This document shows, piece by piece, positions 52,454-60,947 of a DNA stretch of 64,000 nucleotides (the first letter of the stretch is position 1; the number at the start of each line of letters is the position of its first letter). Below the pieces are notes generated by a model, which was not told where the DNA came from, did not search any database, and was given only the letters and a program-made list of their open reading frames with translations. The position numbers and the translations under genes are program-made. The DNA is from an uncultured Tateyamaria sp. (GTDB lineage: Bacteria > Pseudomonadota > Alphaproteobacteria > Rhodobacterales > Rhodobacteraceae). The stretch lies in assembly GCF_947503415.1 (NCBI RefSeq), contig NZ_CANNDS010000005.1, positions 186,001 to 250,000 on the forward strand, in the 5' to 3' direction.

Positions 52454-52882
52454 ATGTTCTCTACGCTAAACCTCTCACCACTGAAAGCCGTCGCGTTCGC
52501 CGCTGGCGTCGCGCTCGCCCCGATTTCCGCAAGTGCCCAGGATGCAACCGTCTCGATTGCTGAAGCAGGCGATGCCGTCACTTTCATCAACGTGATGACG
52601 CCAAATGAAGGCGTTACGATCCAGGAACTGGCCCAGCAACTAACCCTAGCAATGGAGACCGAAATCAGCAGCTTCGACGGCTTTCGCAACGCGTCGGTCC
52701 ACATCAGCCGCGATGAAACTGTCGTGACAAACTATGCGCAATGGGACAGTGAAGCGTCTGTGCAAGCGGTCGTCGAAGCCCTGACCGCCGGTGATCTGCC
52801 CGAATTGGGCAAAGCCTTCACCATTTCCAGCCCGGTTTTCCATCCCTACGATGTGTTCAGCATCACATTGGCGGCTGAATAA
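52454..52882 (+). CDS. Exported antibiotic-biosynthesis-monooxygenase (ABM) domain protein
   Basis: A 142-aa protein with a Sec signal peptide (FSTLNLSPLKAVAFAAGVAL, cleavage near SASAQ at about residue 29) and an ABM-type dimeric alpha/beta-barrel domain (VTFINVMTPNEGVTIQEL, FRNASVHISRDETVVTNYAQW, VFHPYDVFSI). The cytoplasmic YgiN relatives oxidise quinols without cofactors. ATG at 52454 with AAGGA. It precedes a GST by 3 bp. A periplasmic quinol or aromatic oxygenase is a possible function. Confidence 0.8.
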   Translation: MFSTLNLSPLKAVAFAAGVALAPISASAQDATVSIAEAGDAVTFINVMTPNEGVTIQELAQQLTLAMETEISSFDGFRNASVHISRDETVVTNYAQWDSEASVQAVVEALTAGDLPELGKAFTISSPVFHPYDVFSITLAAE

Positions 52883-52885
52883 CGG

Positions 52886-53560
52886 ATGTCAGATCTCACA
52901 TTCTACTTTCACCCCTCGCCAAATCCGCTGAAGGTCGCGCTCTTGTTGGAAGAGCTCGAGCTTGATTACGACGTCAAGCCGGTTGACACGTTCAAGGGCG
53001 AACAGCACAAGCCGGAGTTTCTTGCGCTGAACCCGAATGCGAAGTTACCCGTTCTGGTGGACGGTGACGCCACAATTTTCGACTCCAACGCGATCTTGCT
53101 CTACTTGGCCGAAAAGCACGGTAAGTTCCTCCCGCAGGATCCGGCCGTGCGTGCGGGCGTCCTAAGCTGGCATCACTTTATTGCAACGGGACTGTCGCCT
53201 TTTTCAGGGCAGGCAGTCCATTTTCTCAAGATGTGCCCCGAAGACATCCCCTACGCCAAGAACCGCTACGAGAAAGAAGTGGCGCGCCACTATGCCGTCC
53301 TTGATGAACGCCTGAAAACGAACGCGTTTATTGCGGGTGACACATACTCCATCGCCGACATTGGTGCGTGGGGCTGGATGAACTTCGCGCCCTATATCTT
53401 TGACGATGGCTTGGCGCAGTTCCCAAATGTCGCGCGGCTTTTTGATGCGATCTCTGCAAATCCCGCCGCTCAGCGGGTTGAGGCGCTGAAGGGTCGTCAC
53501 GAGTTCAAGCAGGACTTTGATGACGAAACAGCCAAGGCACTGTTTCCACAAAACTTTTGA
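52886..53560 (+). CDS. Glutathione S-transferase (island, third)
   Basis: A 224-aa GST: LTFYFHPSPNPLKVALLLEEL, NPNAKLPVLVDGD, DSNAILLYLAEKHGKFLP and IADIGAWGWMNF. The PSPNPLKV motif puts it near the Nu-class like the GST at 51145, but the two are not close copies. Expressed with the exported ABM gene under the TetR-framed promoter; followed by a strong terminator. Confidence 0.9.
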   Translation: MSDLTFYFHPSPNPLKVALLLEELELDYDVKPVDTFKGEQHKPEFLALNPNAKLPVLVDGDATIFDSNAILLYLAEKHGKFLPQDPAVRAGVLSWHHFIATGLSPFSGQAVHFLKMCPEDIPYAKNRYEKEVARHYAVLDERLKTNAFIAGDTYSIADIGAWGWMNFAPYIFDDGLAQFPNVARLFDAISANPAAQRVEALKGRHEFKQDFDDETAKALFPQNF

Positions 53561-53585
53561 ACCTCGTGAAAATCAGGAGAAAATA

Positions 53586-53620
53586 CAAACTAGCGATCAT
53601 TGGTCGCTAGTTTGTTTCTT
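53586..53620 (+). terminator. Rho-independent terminator after the island's last GST
   Basis: Perfect 11-bp stem CAAACTAGCGA (53586-53596) / TCGCTAGTTTG (53604-53614) with a 7-nt loop TCATTGG, followed by TTTCTT. The GCGATCA part resembles the TetR-region sequence at 52369-52375, which may be coincidence. It marks the right end of the catabolic block. Confidence 0.85.
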
Positions 53621-53630
53621 TGGAGAGCAA

Positions 53631-53813
53631 ATGAACTCAGAAGGTCACCTGGAGGCAGTGCCGATCAAGAAAATCCTTGATGCTCGAACAGGCAAAGTCG
53701 TGGGTTGGTTGTATTTGTGGAACAACGGTGAAGTTGCCCCAATGTGGATTGCCGACGAGCCTACCGATGAGATTTTTCCATCATTCTCGAGGCAAGGTCC
53801 CGCAGAATACTAG
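53631..53813 (+). CDS. Small hypothetical protein
   Basis: A 60-aa protein starting MNSEGHLEAVPIKKILDART with a conserved-looking KVVGWLYLWNNGEVAPMW segment. GGAGAG stands 5 bp before the ATG. No signal peptide or membrane segment. I do not recognise the family. It lies between the catabolic terminator and the XRE gene. Confidence 0.55.
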   Translation: MNSEGHLEAVPIKKILDARTGKVVGWLYLWNNGEVAPMWIADEPTDEIFPSFSRQGPAEY

Positions 53814-53922
53814 TCTGGTCAGTTGCTGATCGCTGGAACCGCCATTGGAGGTGCGCAACTAAACCACACTGTTTCTGTACCTCTCACTAGTTTCTTTAAT
53901 GTTTTGAGGCACATTGCCCAAT

Positions 53923-54180
53923 CTAGAGCTGATGATCAGGCTCTGTCATTCGCTCTGCAACATCCAAAAGTTCATGCGCATCTCCGTCAATTGCTCGCGA
54001 CAAGACAATTAGCTCGATCACATCGATCCGACGCTGCCCACTTTCCAATCTCGCCACGAATGATTGATGGCACTTGAGCCGTGAAGCCAACTCAGTCTGC
54101 GTTAGACCAGCCGCCTTCCTCGCTGCGATCAGGGCTTCGCGCAGCGCCTCATGTCCAGAACTTCTAATCGTTTTTGCCAC
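53923..54180 (-). CDS. XRE-family HTH regulator
   Basis: An 85-aa Cro/CI-type DNA-binding protein: [48 protein letters not shown] covers the whole HTH_3 domain (about residues 15-70). GTG start with AGAGG upstream. The 19-bp palindrome in front suggests autoregulation. Placement next to a T4SS operon fits a conjugation or element-maintenance regulator. Confidence 0.85.
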   Translation of the reverse strand: MAKTIRSSGHEALREALIAARKAAGLTQTELASRLKCHQSFVARLESGQRRIDVIELIVLSRAIDGDAHELLDVAERMTEPDHQL

Positions 54181-54182
54181 GC

Positions 54183-54201
54183 GTCACATACCTCTTGTGA
54201 C
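54183..54201. promoter_or_regulatory. Palindromic operator in front of the XRE gene
   Basis: GTCACA-N7-TGTGAC, a perfect palindrome with 6-bp arms starting 2 bp upstream of the XRE start codon and covering its ribosome-binding site. Position and symmetry fit a dimeric HTH repressor acting on its own gene. Confidence 0.55.
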
Positions 54202-54293
54202 GGGGCTAATCTGCTTTATAGATTATCTAAAATCTGGATAAGTTGGAGGTCTCTGGAAGTGCATGGCAGATCAGGAAACATAAAAAATCTGCG

Positions 54294-54614
54294 TCACGGA
54301 CCAACCGTCTCAAGGAAGCGTCCGAATTCTTCGCTAACCTCACGCGCCTCTTCAAAAGCCCGTGCTCGTTCGTCCTCAAGACACCGAAAGTAGCCCTGAA
54401 CATCGCGAATGTAGAACTCGAAGTCCGACCGAATCACATCCGCATATTCCCGCGCTGCTTGAGGATCGCTCGGAACGAATGGTCTCTGCGGCGCGAGACA
54501 GGTCTCAGCTACTGCGTCGCTGCCAAACAACAACGACAAAGCTATAGCCTGGCTACCGAGGAGCCAACACAACCGGAGGTTCTCCGAACCCCGTAAAACC
54601 TTGATAGAATCCAT
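54294..54614 (-). CDS. Hypothetical exported protein
   Basis: A 106-aa protein with an N-terminal hydrophobic segment (LRLCWLLGSQAIALSLLFGS) and probable cleavage near AVAET (about residue 37), then a charged helical mature domain (YFRCLEDERARAFEEAREVSEEFGRFLE) with two Cys (ETCLAP, YFRCLE) that could form a disulfide. Not recognised. It is divergent from the T4SS operon. Confidence 0.6.
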   Translation of the reverse strand: MDSIKVLRGSENLRLCWLLGSQAIALSLLFGSDAVAETCLAPQRPFVPSDPQAAREYADVIRSDFEFYIRDVQGYFRCLEDERARAFEEAREVSEEFGRFLETVGP

Positions 54615-54744
54615 GGCGCATGCCTAATGGGTGCGCAACCAGAGTACAGCCGCAACGACAAAATAATATCTTGCGGTCATTTATATAGCATCGTAGGCTT
54701 GGGCATCAACTCCTGATACCCGGGTCTTCGCCTTTAGGGAGAAC

Positions 54745-55113
54745 ATGATCCGGGTGATGGACCTAGAACAAGAAGCACCAAATGTGGTCACTGAACCCAG
54801 ATTCCGCGATCTGGTCGCCGACGGCTATCGCGTGGAAGTTGTCTGCAAGGAGGCAGCGTATAAGAAGGGCCCCAACTGGCATGGGGTCTGGATCATGCGC
54901 GCTGTCAGCGACGAAGGGCTCGAAAAGCTCTTGGTCACTGCGCGTACACGCACATCTCGCAACGATATCAAGATCCGTGAGATCAAAACCGTCACGGGTG
55001 TCATCTCCTTTCTGCAAGGCATCGGCTTTTCCCATGCCGACATCCCGCTCGAGGAAGGAAAGCGAACAGAGCTTAAGCTCTCGGGCGAAGAACTGGCGGC
55101 AAGCCGGGCTTAG
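54745..55113 (+). CDS. Hypothetical protein at the head of the T4SS operon
   Basis: A 122-aa soluble protein: [56 protein letters not shown] precedes the ATG at 54745; an ATG at 54760 is an alternative start. Not recognised. Its 3' end overlaps the lytic transglycosylase gene, so it belongs to the transfer operon. Confidence 0.6.
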   Translation: MIRVMDLEQEAPNVVTEPRFRDLVADGYRVEVVCKEAAYKKGPNWHGVWIMRAVSDEGLEKLLVTARTRTSRNDIKIREIKTVTGVISFLQGIGFSHADIPLEEGKRTELKLSGEELAASRA

Positions 55114-55771
55114 CGCCCTTCTCGTCTCATTTCTGATGTCTCCAGTGTCGGCACAAATGGTGCTGGTGATGGAGGACGATGGCTCGCTTCGCCCGTCTGA
55201 GGCGCAAGAGCGTTTTGCACGCAACTACGTTGGCGGGATTGGTCAAGGTTCTGCCGAGACCGCTCTGATCATCTTCGGAGAAGGCGTTGCAGACCAAGAA
55301 GAGGTTCGCGTTGCCGCCGTCGCGCCCAGAGCCATCGCTCCCCGCCCCGAACTCCTCGCTGCCATCGAAGACACCGCTCTACGCTACGTCGGTCATCCCG
55401 GCCTTCGCGCCGCGGATCTCACTGTCACCGGTTGGATGAACCTCTATCGGGCCAATATCGAGATCGAGAGCGCTTACGACCCGCAGGCAGTCTCCTCTGC
55501 CGGAGCCATTGGGTTGGGTCAACTCATGCCAGCGACAGCCAGTGTGCTTGGCGTTGATCCTCGAGACTGGCAGCAAAACCTCGATGGGTCCGCGCGATAT
55601 CTCGCAATGATGCTCTCGGAGTTTGGCGACGTTCGCTTAGCGCTGGCTGCGTACAACGCCGGGCCGGATGCGGTCCGTCGATACGGGGGGATCCCTCCCT
55701 TTCGGGAAACCCAAAACCACGTCAGCCGCGTGCTGGCCGTCTTCAACCGGCTGGAAGGAGCGACCCAATGA
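55034..55771 (+). CDS. Lytic transglycosylase, VirB1-like (first copy)
   Basis: Periplasmic SLT-family muramidase of about 245 aa that opens peptidoglycan for T4SS assembly. Signal peptide: basic region then [15 protein letters not shown], cleavage before Q at about residue 38. Catalytic Glu in [25 protein letters not shown], followed by [25 protein letters not shown]. The start is uncertain: the ATG at 55034 gives a normal signal peptide but overlaps the preceding gene by 80 bp. ATGA overlap with virB2. Confidence 0.82.
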   Translation: MPTSRSRKESEQSLSSRAKNWRQAGLSALLVSFLMSPVSAQMVLVMEDDGSLRPSEAQERFARNYVGGIGQGSAETALIIFGEGVADQEEVRVAAVAPRAIAPRPELLAAIEDTALRYVGHPGLRAADLTVTGWMNLYRANIEIESAYDPQAVSSAGAIGLGQLMPATASVLGVDPRDWQQNLDGSARYLAMMLSEFGDVRLALAAYNAGPDAVRRYGGIPPFRETQNHVSRVLAVFNRLEGATQ

Positions 55772-56157
55772 ACTCCCGATCTTTGTGGAAACCAAGAATC
55801 AAATCACTTTTCGCCAATGTCACGAGAGCGCGAAGCGCGGCAGTGCATTGGCGAACCTACCATTTCCGCACAAGTCGGCTGCATTTCTTTATCGCATCTT
55901 TCTCTTTGTTTGTGCTCGCGGCCGAACCCGCGCTCGCGCAGAGCATCGATCTCTCCCCGATCCAGAGCCTGCTGCAAGGCATCGTGGACGCCCTCACGGG
56001 ACCACTTGGCGTCGTCATCGCGACGCTCGCGGTCCTTGGCGTTTTCCTGAGCTGGTTCTTCAATATCATCGATTTGCGCCAGGCGCTTTGGGTGTTAGTT
56101 GGGATCGCAGGCGTGGCTGCTGCACCAACGATCGTTGCGGCTGTCTTCGGAGCCTGA
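55768..56157 (+). CDS. virB2: VirB2-family pilin
   Basis: A 129-aa prepilin with a long signal region ([21 protein letters not shown], cleavage about residue 58) and two hydrophobic helices ([24 protein letters not shown] and [23 protein letters not shown]), the TrbC/VirB2 architecture. The N-terminal basic part is longer than usual (an internal start near residue 37 is conceivable). Confidence 0.88.
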   Translation: MNSRSLWKPRIKSLFANVTRARSAAVHWRTYHFRTSRLHFFIASFSLFVLAAEPALAQSIDLSPIQSLLQGIVDALTGPLGVVIATLAVLGVFLSWFFNIIDLRQALWVLVGIAGVAAAPTIVAAVFGA

Positions 56158-56169
56158 GGGAGAGCGGGT

Positions 56170-56448
56170 GTGGCTGAGCGATCTCCCCTCTTCCTGGGCC
56201 TCGTGCGCCCGCCCAAGCTTCTCGGGCTGCCGATCATGTATGCGATGGTCTGGCTCTTCGGGTCTGTGCTGCTCTTTGTCTGGATCCAGCACATCGCCCT
56301 GCTCGGCGTCGCCGCCATCCTCTACCCCGCGCTTTGGAAAGCCGCCGATTGGGACCCGCGCTTCATCGACGTGATGATGACCGCCCTGCAGGAAACGCCG
56401 CCGACGCGGAACCGCAGCATCCACGGGGGCGACAGCTATGCCCCGTGA
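56170..56448 (+). CDS. virB3: VirB3-like T4SS protein
   Basis: A 92-aa membrane protein: SPLFLGLVRPPKLLGLPIMYAMVWLFGSVLLFVWI and a second hydrophobic stretch, typical of VirB3/TrbD. GTG start at 56170. Its end overlaps virB4 by 11 bp. Confidence 0.88.
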   Translation: MAERSPLFLGLVRPPKLLGLPIMYAMVWLFGSVLLFVWIQHIALLGVAAILYPALWKAADWDPRFIDVMMTALQETPPTRNRSIHGGDSYAP

Positions 56449-58801
56449 CGAGACGCTGGATGAACGCACCCTCATGCCGGACTGGTACGCCCGCGAGAAA
56501 CATCTCGCGCATATGCTGCCCTATGTCAGTCTGGTCGATGACCACACGGTGCGCACACGGGTCAATGAGCTCTTCCAATGCATCCGTCTGAGCGGCGTGA
56601 ACAGCTACACGACCGATGATGTCTATCTCGACAAGGTGACGGCACTTTTCGCCCGGATCATCGCACAGCTTGGGCCGGAGTTCAGCTACTACGTTCACAA
56701 GGTCTCGAAAGCGATCACCCCGGACCTCCTCCCCGTCCCCGGTGATCACTACGCGGCGGCGGTCGATGAGAGATGGCGCGAGAAGCTCAGGCAAGCCGGC
56801 CTGCGCGATAAGACGCTGACACTCACAATCATCCATCGGCCGCCGCCGAGGAGCTTTCTTGGGTTCATGAATAGGAGCGATCCGGGGCGGTTCAAGACAG
56901 AGACGCAGAAACGAGTCCGGCGTCTCAACGAAGCTGTGGGTGTCTTCACCTCCGGCCTAGCCGACCTGAAGCCGCGCCTCCTCTCCGCACAATCAGGCGA
57001 GTTGGTGGGTTTTCTGGGCGCGCTTAACACCGGTCAAGAACGACCGCTCTACCCGGCCAATCGATATGGCTTCCTCGCAACCAACGTGGCCAACACCCGC
57101 GTGACCTTCTTCGATGAGCATTTCGAGCTCTCAGAGGGTGTCGTCGGACAACGCTATGGCAAGAGCTTCACCATCGGCGAATACTCCGAGGCCACGACCT
57201 GCACGATGTTCGACATGCTGAACCTGCCCGTCGACATGATTGTCACGCATTCCTTCACACCGATCAATTCGAACCTGATGGCCGGTCGGATCAAACGCCA
57301 GAAGCGCCAGATGCAGGCCTCTCAGGACGCCGCCCTCTCGCTCCTCGAAGCGCTCGACATCGCGCATGATGATCTGGAGGCCAAGCGCCAGAGCTTCGGT
57401 GAGCACCATATGGTCGTGACGGTGTTCTGCGACACGCTCGACGAATTGCAGACCCTCGGGGCCGAGATCGTAAATGCCGCCGCAGCCCAAGGCGTGAAGA
57501 TGATCGGCGAGCGCATGGCCGCCAAGACCCACTACTTTAGCCAGCATCCAGGCAATCAGCCGAAGCGCGTGCGTGCCAGTGCGGTGACCAACCGCAACTT
57601 CGCGGATTTCGCGGCCCTGCATCGCACGCAACTCGGCAAGGACAAACACCAGCTCCCCTGGGGCCAGGAGATCACGCTCTTCCCGACGCCAGAGCAAAGC
57701 GCGTACCGGTTTTCCTACCACGAGCAAGGTTCAACCGACAAAGAGCCAACCGGGGGCCACACGCTCATATTGGGGCGTCCCGGGTCCGGCAAATCCGTTC
57801 TCTCGGCCTTCCTAATGACGCAAGCGCGTCGCGTCGGCGCGCGCATTTTCGTCTTTGACTATCGGCTCGGCATGGAGATGGCCGTGCGCGCCAATGGCGG
57901 GCGTTATGCCTCCGTGAAAGCCGGCAAGCCAACCGGTCTCAACCCGCTCTGGACCGAGATCGATGATCGCGGCACGGCCTGGCTTTCGGACTGGTTGGCC
58001 TCCTTGCTCTATCGCTCGGACAAACCTCTCGCGCCCGCCCAGACCAACCGTATCCAGGAAGTGGTTCGCCAGAACGCAGGCGCGGCCAATCCGCAGTTAC
58101 GCAACTGGAAGGACTTCGCTTCCCTCTTTGTCTCGACCGATGACGATGGCGATCTACACCAGCGCTTGCTCGAATGGACAGTAGACGGGCGCTACGGCTG
58201 GATTTTCGGGCAAAGCCTGGAAGACACCTTCTCGCTAGAGGGCGATGTGGTTGGTTTCGATCTCACGGGCATCCTGGACTCGGAATCCGAAAAAGAACGC
58301 ATGGCCGTGCTCTCCTACCTCTTCCGAAGAGTCGAGCGCGAAATCGAAGACCGCCGCCCAACGATCATCATCATCGATGAGGCCTGGAAGGCGCTTGACA
58401 ACCCGTATTTTGCGGAACGTCTTTCGAACTGGCTGGTGACGGCGCGAAAGCAGAACACCGTCGCGGTGATGATGACCCAATATGCGAGCCAGCTAGAGCG
58501 CACCCGCACGGGCAAGACCATCATTGAAGCCGTGCCCACGCAGATCCTGCTGCCAAACATCCGGGCCCATGCCTCGGATTACGCGATGTTGAACCTCTAC
58601 GAGAAAGAACTCGATGTGCTCCTGAACACTGGCAGCGACAGCCGCCTCGCCCTGATCCGCGATGATACCGGTTCGGTTGTAGTTGACGCCGATCTCTCGG
58701 CCCTCGGTCCCTATCTCACCATGCTTGGCGGCATGGAAAAGGGTGAGGCGCTCGTCGGCGCCGACTATCGCGATCGACCTGACTTCTGGAGGCTCCCATG
58801 A
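56438..58801 (+). CDS. virB4: VirB4-family T4SS ATPase
   Basis: ATPase of 787 aa that powers pilus assembly and substrate transfer. N-terminal CagE/TrbE/VirB domain (about 180-390, KTHYFSQHPGN), Walker A GRPGSGKS near residue 446, Walker B IIIIDEAWKAL near 647, followed by NWLVTARKQNTVAVMMTQ. ATGA overlap with the small lipoprotein gene. Confidence 0.94.
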   Translation: MPRDETLDERTLMPDWYAREKHLAHMLPYVSLVDDHTVRTRVNELFQCIRLSGVNSYTTDDVYLDKVTALFARIIAQLGPEFSYYVHKVSKAITPDLLPVPGDHYAAAVDERWREKLRQAGLRDKTLTLTIIHRPPPRSFLGFMNRSDPGRFKTETQKRVRRLNEAVGVFTSGLADLKPRLLSAQSGELVGFLGALNTGQERPLYPANRYGFLATNVANTRVTFFDEHFELSEGVVGQRYGKSFTIGEYSEATTCTMFDMLNLPVDMIVTHSFTPINSNLMAGRIKRQKRQMQASQDAALSLLEALDIAHDDLEAKRQSFGEHHMVVTVFCDTLDELQTLGAEIVNAAAAQGVKMIGERMAAKTHYFSQHPGNQPKRVRASAVTNRNFADFAALHRTQLGKDKHQLPWGQEITLFPTPEQSAYRFSYHEQGSTDKEPTGGHTLILGRPGSGKSVLSAFLMTQARRVGARIFVFDYRLGMEMAVRANGGRYASVKAGKPTGLNPLWTEIDDRGTAWLSDWLASLLYRSDKPLAPAQTNRIQEVVRQNAGAANPQLRNWKDFASLFVSTDDDGDLHQRLLEWTVDGRYGWIFGQSLEDTFSLEGDVVGFDLTGILDSESEKERMAVLSYLFRRVEREIEDRRPTIIIIDEAWKALDNPYFAERLSNWLVTARKQNTVAVMMTQYASQLERTRTGKTIIEAVPTQILLPNIRAHASDYAMLNLYEKELDVLLNTGSDSRLALIRDDTGSVVVDADLSALGPYLTMLGGMEKGEALVGADYRDRPDFWRLP

Positions 58802-58965
58802 TCCGAACTCTCGTCCTGTTGGCTCTGATCGGGTTTCTCTCCGCCTGCGCGCAATACCGGGAGCCGACGGTCAATTGCTTCGCCTTTCGAGCCTCCGTCG
58901 CGCCTGTCGAACCAGACTGCATCTTTGAACCGCTTGAGACGCCGGGGGCCGACGTTGAGGTCTAA
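58798..58965 (+). CDS. Small lipoprotein (VirB7-like)
   Basis: A 55-aa protein: MIRTLVLLALIGFLSACAQY has a lipobox LSAC with Cys17, so it should be an outer-membrane lipoprotein. The mature part of 39 residues has two further Cys (NCFAF, PDCIFEP). Position within the T4SS operon, size and lipobox make it the VirB7-equivalent candidate; VirB7 usually forms a disulfide with VirB9. Sequence similarity to VirB7 could not be tested. Confidence 0.75.
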   Translation: MIRTLVLLALIGFLSACAQYREPTVNCFAFRASVAPVEPDCIFEPLETPGADVEV

Positions 58966-60109
58966 GCTTCCTCATATCGTCTTGCTGTGCCTGTTGACCG
59001 GTATGGCGGCCGCTCAGGGCGTTCCTACCAACGATACTGGTCTGACAGCCCGCGATCTCGTCGAAACCCGCCACCGCGAGACCGATCTTGGCATCCAACG
59101 CGAGACGCTGGCCGTCGAAGAACTTCTCAGTGAAATCGAACAAGAGCAGCTCGCAGTCCTGCAAAGTATACTCGATGCACAGACGAGTTTCGGCGGACAG
59201 GGCTTGCCCGCACTGGTGTCGACGCTCGAGTCCGGAAGCGACGATGATGCACGAAGCGTAGAAGCAGTTTACGGCACCGGCGATCTCGACCCCAATCCCG
59301 GCGGCGCGCAGATGTTTGGAGATGCGGCGCATAACATCGAGCAATTGATCATCCGGGTGGCCCAGGAAACCCATGGCCGGCCCGGGATCAGCCGTGCGGG
59401 CCTGTCCGTCGTACAATGGCGCGCGCTCCTGCAAGCGTTGATCTGGCAGGAAAGCCGCTTCTCCATCGGTGCGCGTTCGCCCGTCGGGGCCTTCGGCCTC
59501 ACCCAGATCATGCCGGGCACGGCCTCCGATCTCGGGATCAACCCGGAATACTATGACAGCCCCTATCTGCAGGTCGAAGGCGGTGCGCGCTATCTGGCCG
59601 CACAACTTAACAGCTTCGACGGCAACATCATCAATGCACTGGCGGCCTACAATGCCGGTCCGGGCCGCGTTATTGAATATGGCGGCGTGCCGCCCTTCGC
59701 CGAGACACAGCACTACGTCCAGGTCATCCCGGAACGCTACAACCTTTATCTCTCGCGGATTGGCGGTATCGAGGCACTTGGCACCATCGACCCCGCCCTA
59801 CTGGCCAACGCCAATCTCTCCCTGACCGGCCATGGCGCGGCCTACTATGGCAGCAATTCTCCGGCTGCGATCCGCCAGGCCGCTATGCGCATTCAGGACA
59901 TCGTGCGCCGCATCGGCGAGACCGAGGACATCCAGGAAAGCATTGCCCTCAACACTTACGCCCGCGCCGAACTCGTGCGTCTGATGGCGGCACGCATCCG
60001 TCTGCAAGCCGCCCGTACGCAACCCCTCAGTGCCGCGCAGCTTGCACAGGCCTCTGCAAGGATGGCCGAGGGCGACTTCATGGAATTCACTTTGGAGGAC
60101 CTGGACTGA
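58955..60109 (+). CDS. Lytic transglycosylase, VirB1-like (second copy), with VirB5-like tail
   Basis: A 384-aa exported protein. Signal peptide RSKLPHIVLLCLLTGMAAAQ from a TTG start at 58955 that overlaps the lipoprotein gene by 11 bp. A helical region (about 25-120) precedes the SLT domain: catalytic Glu in LIWQESRFSIG, SPVGAFGLTQIMP, AAYNAGPGRVIEYGG. After the SLT domain (about residue 275) comes a C-terminal tail ending FMEFTLEDLD that resembles the C-terminus of the following VirB5 protein. Confidence 0.87.
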   Translation: MRSKLPHIVLLCLLTGMAAAQGVPTNDTGLTARDLVETRHRETDLGIQRETLAVEELLSEIEQEQLAVLQSILDAQTSFGGQGLPALVSTLESGSDDDARSVEAVYGTGDLDPNPGGAQMFGDAAHNIEQLIIRVAQETHGRPGISRAGLSVVQWRALLQALIWQESRFSIGARSPVGAFGLTQIMPGTASDLGINPEYYDSPYLQVEGGARYLAAQLNSFDGNIINALAAYNAGPGRVIEYGGVPPFAETQHYVQVIPERYNLYLSRIGGIEALGTIDPALLANANLSLTGHGAAYYGSNSPAAIRQAAMRIQDIVRRIGETEDIQESIALNTYARAELVRLMAARIRLQAARTQPLSAAQLAQASARMAEGDFMEFTLEDLD

Positions 60110-60936
60110 TGAGACTGAACACCTTCCGCAAATCGGCGCTGCCCACACCCATACTCATCGGAGCACTCACCTTTCTGAGTCCCAACCTTTTGCCAGCTCC
60201 GGCCCATGCCCAAGGCGTGCCTGTCGTCGACACACAGAACATCACGCAAAACATCCAGCAGCTTCGACAGATGATCGAAGACGAACTTTTACAAAACGAG
60301 CAGTTGCTGCAGCTCCGCGAACAATTGGCCACCCTCACGGAACAGCTCGCGGAGTTGCAGCGAACCTACGAGGCTCTGACCCGCCTCGCCGAGCTGCCGG
60401 AAATCATCCAGACCGAGATGGAAGAGGAATTGAACGGGCTGCTCGATCAGGAATTCGGCGACATCCTCGCCACAATCCGAGCGATCCGGACTGGGGATTT
60501 CTCGGGCCTCAGCGGCTCCGGGGCCAGCGAGATCGAAACGCAAATGGACCAGGTTCTGGCCGATCTTGGGTTCGACGAGGACACGCTGAGCGAGATGGCC
60601 CGGAGCGGCAATCCGGGGGCGGAACGGATCGCAACGCAGGCCACGACCGGCGCGCTCGTCTCGGCGGCAGCCCAGAACAGTTATTACGATGCCGGGCAGT
60701 CGCTGGAACGCGTCGAACGGCTCGTTGGGCTCATCGATGATATGGATGAGCTCAAGGAAAGCGTCGATCTCAACACCCGCGTCACGGCCGAACTCGCTAT
60801 CGCGCTCGTCGCCATGTGGCAGCTCGAGGCTGTGCAGACCGTGGGGGATGGCACCGGCGGTGTCATTGATGCGGCCACTATCGCTGAGGAACAGCGCTTC
60901 ATGGAGTTCACCCTCCCTGATCTGCGAGCGGACTGA
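60109..60936 (+). CDS. virB5: VirB5/TrbJ-like pilus-tip protein
   Basis: A 275-aa exported coiled-coil protein. Signal peptide ends at AHAQ (about residue 35); coiled-coil QNIQQLRQMIEDELLQNEQ with LREQLATLTEQLAELQRTYEAL follows; the C-terminus reads FMEFTLPDL. The TGATG overlap fixes the start. Architecture matches P-type TrbJ/VirB5 minor pilus proteins. Confidence 0.82.
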   Translation: MRLNTFRKSALPTPILIGALTFLSPNLLPAPAHAQGVPVVDTQNITQNIQQLRQMIEDELLQNEQLLQLREQLATLTEQLAELQRTYEALTRLAELPEIIQTEMEEELNGLLDQEFGDILATIRAIRTGDFSGLSGSGASEIETQMDQVLADLGFDEDTLSEMARSGNPGAERIATQATTGALVSAAAQNSYYDAGQSLERVERLVGLIDDMDELKESVDLNTRVTAELAIALVAMWQLEAVQTVGDGTGGVIDAATIAEEQRFMEFTLPDLRAD

Positions 60937-60947
60937 GGCGCGCCAAA

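Noticed and set aside
58871..59713. Minus-strand frame of 280 codons opposite the second transglycosylase
   Set aside because: The plus-strand frame has signal peptide, SLT active site and operon overlaps; the antisense frame has none.
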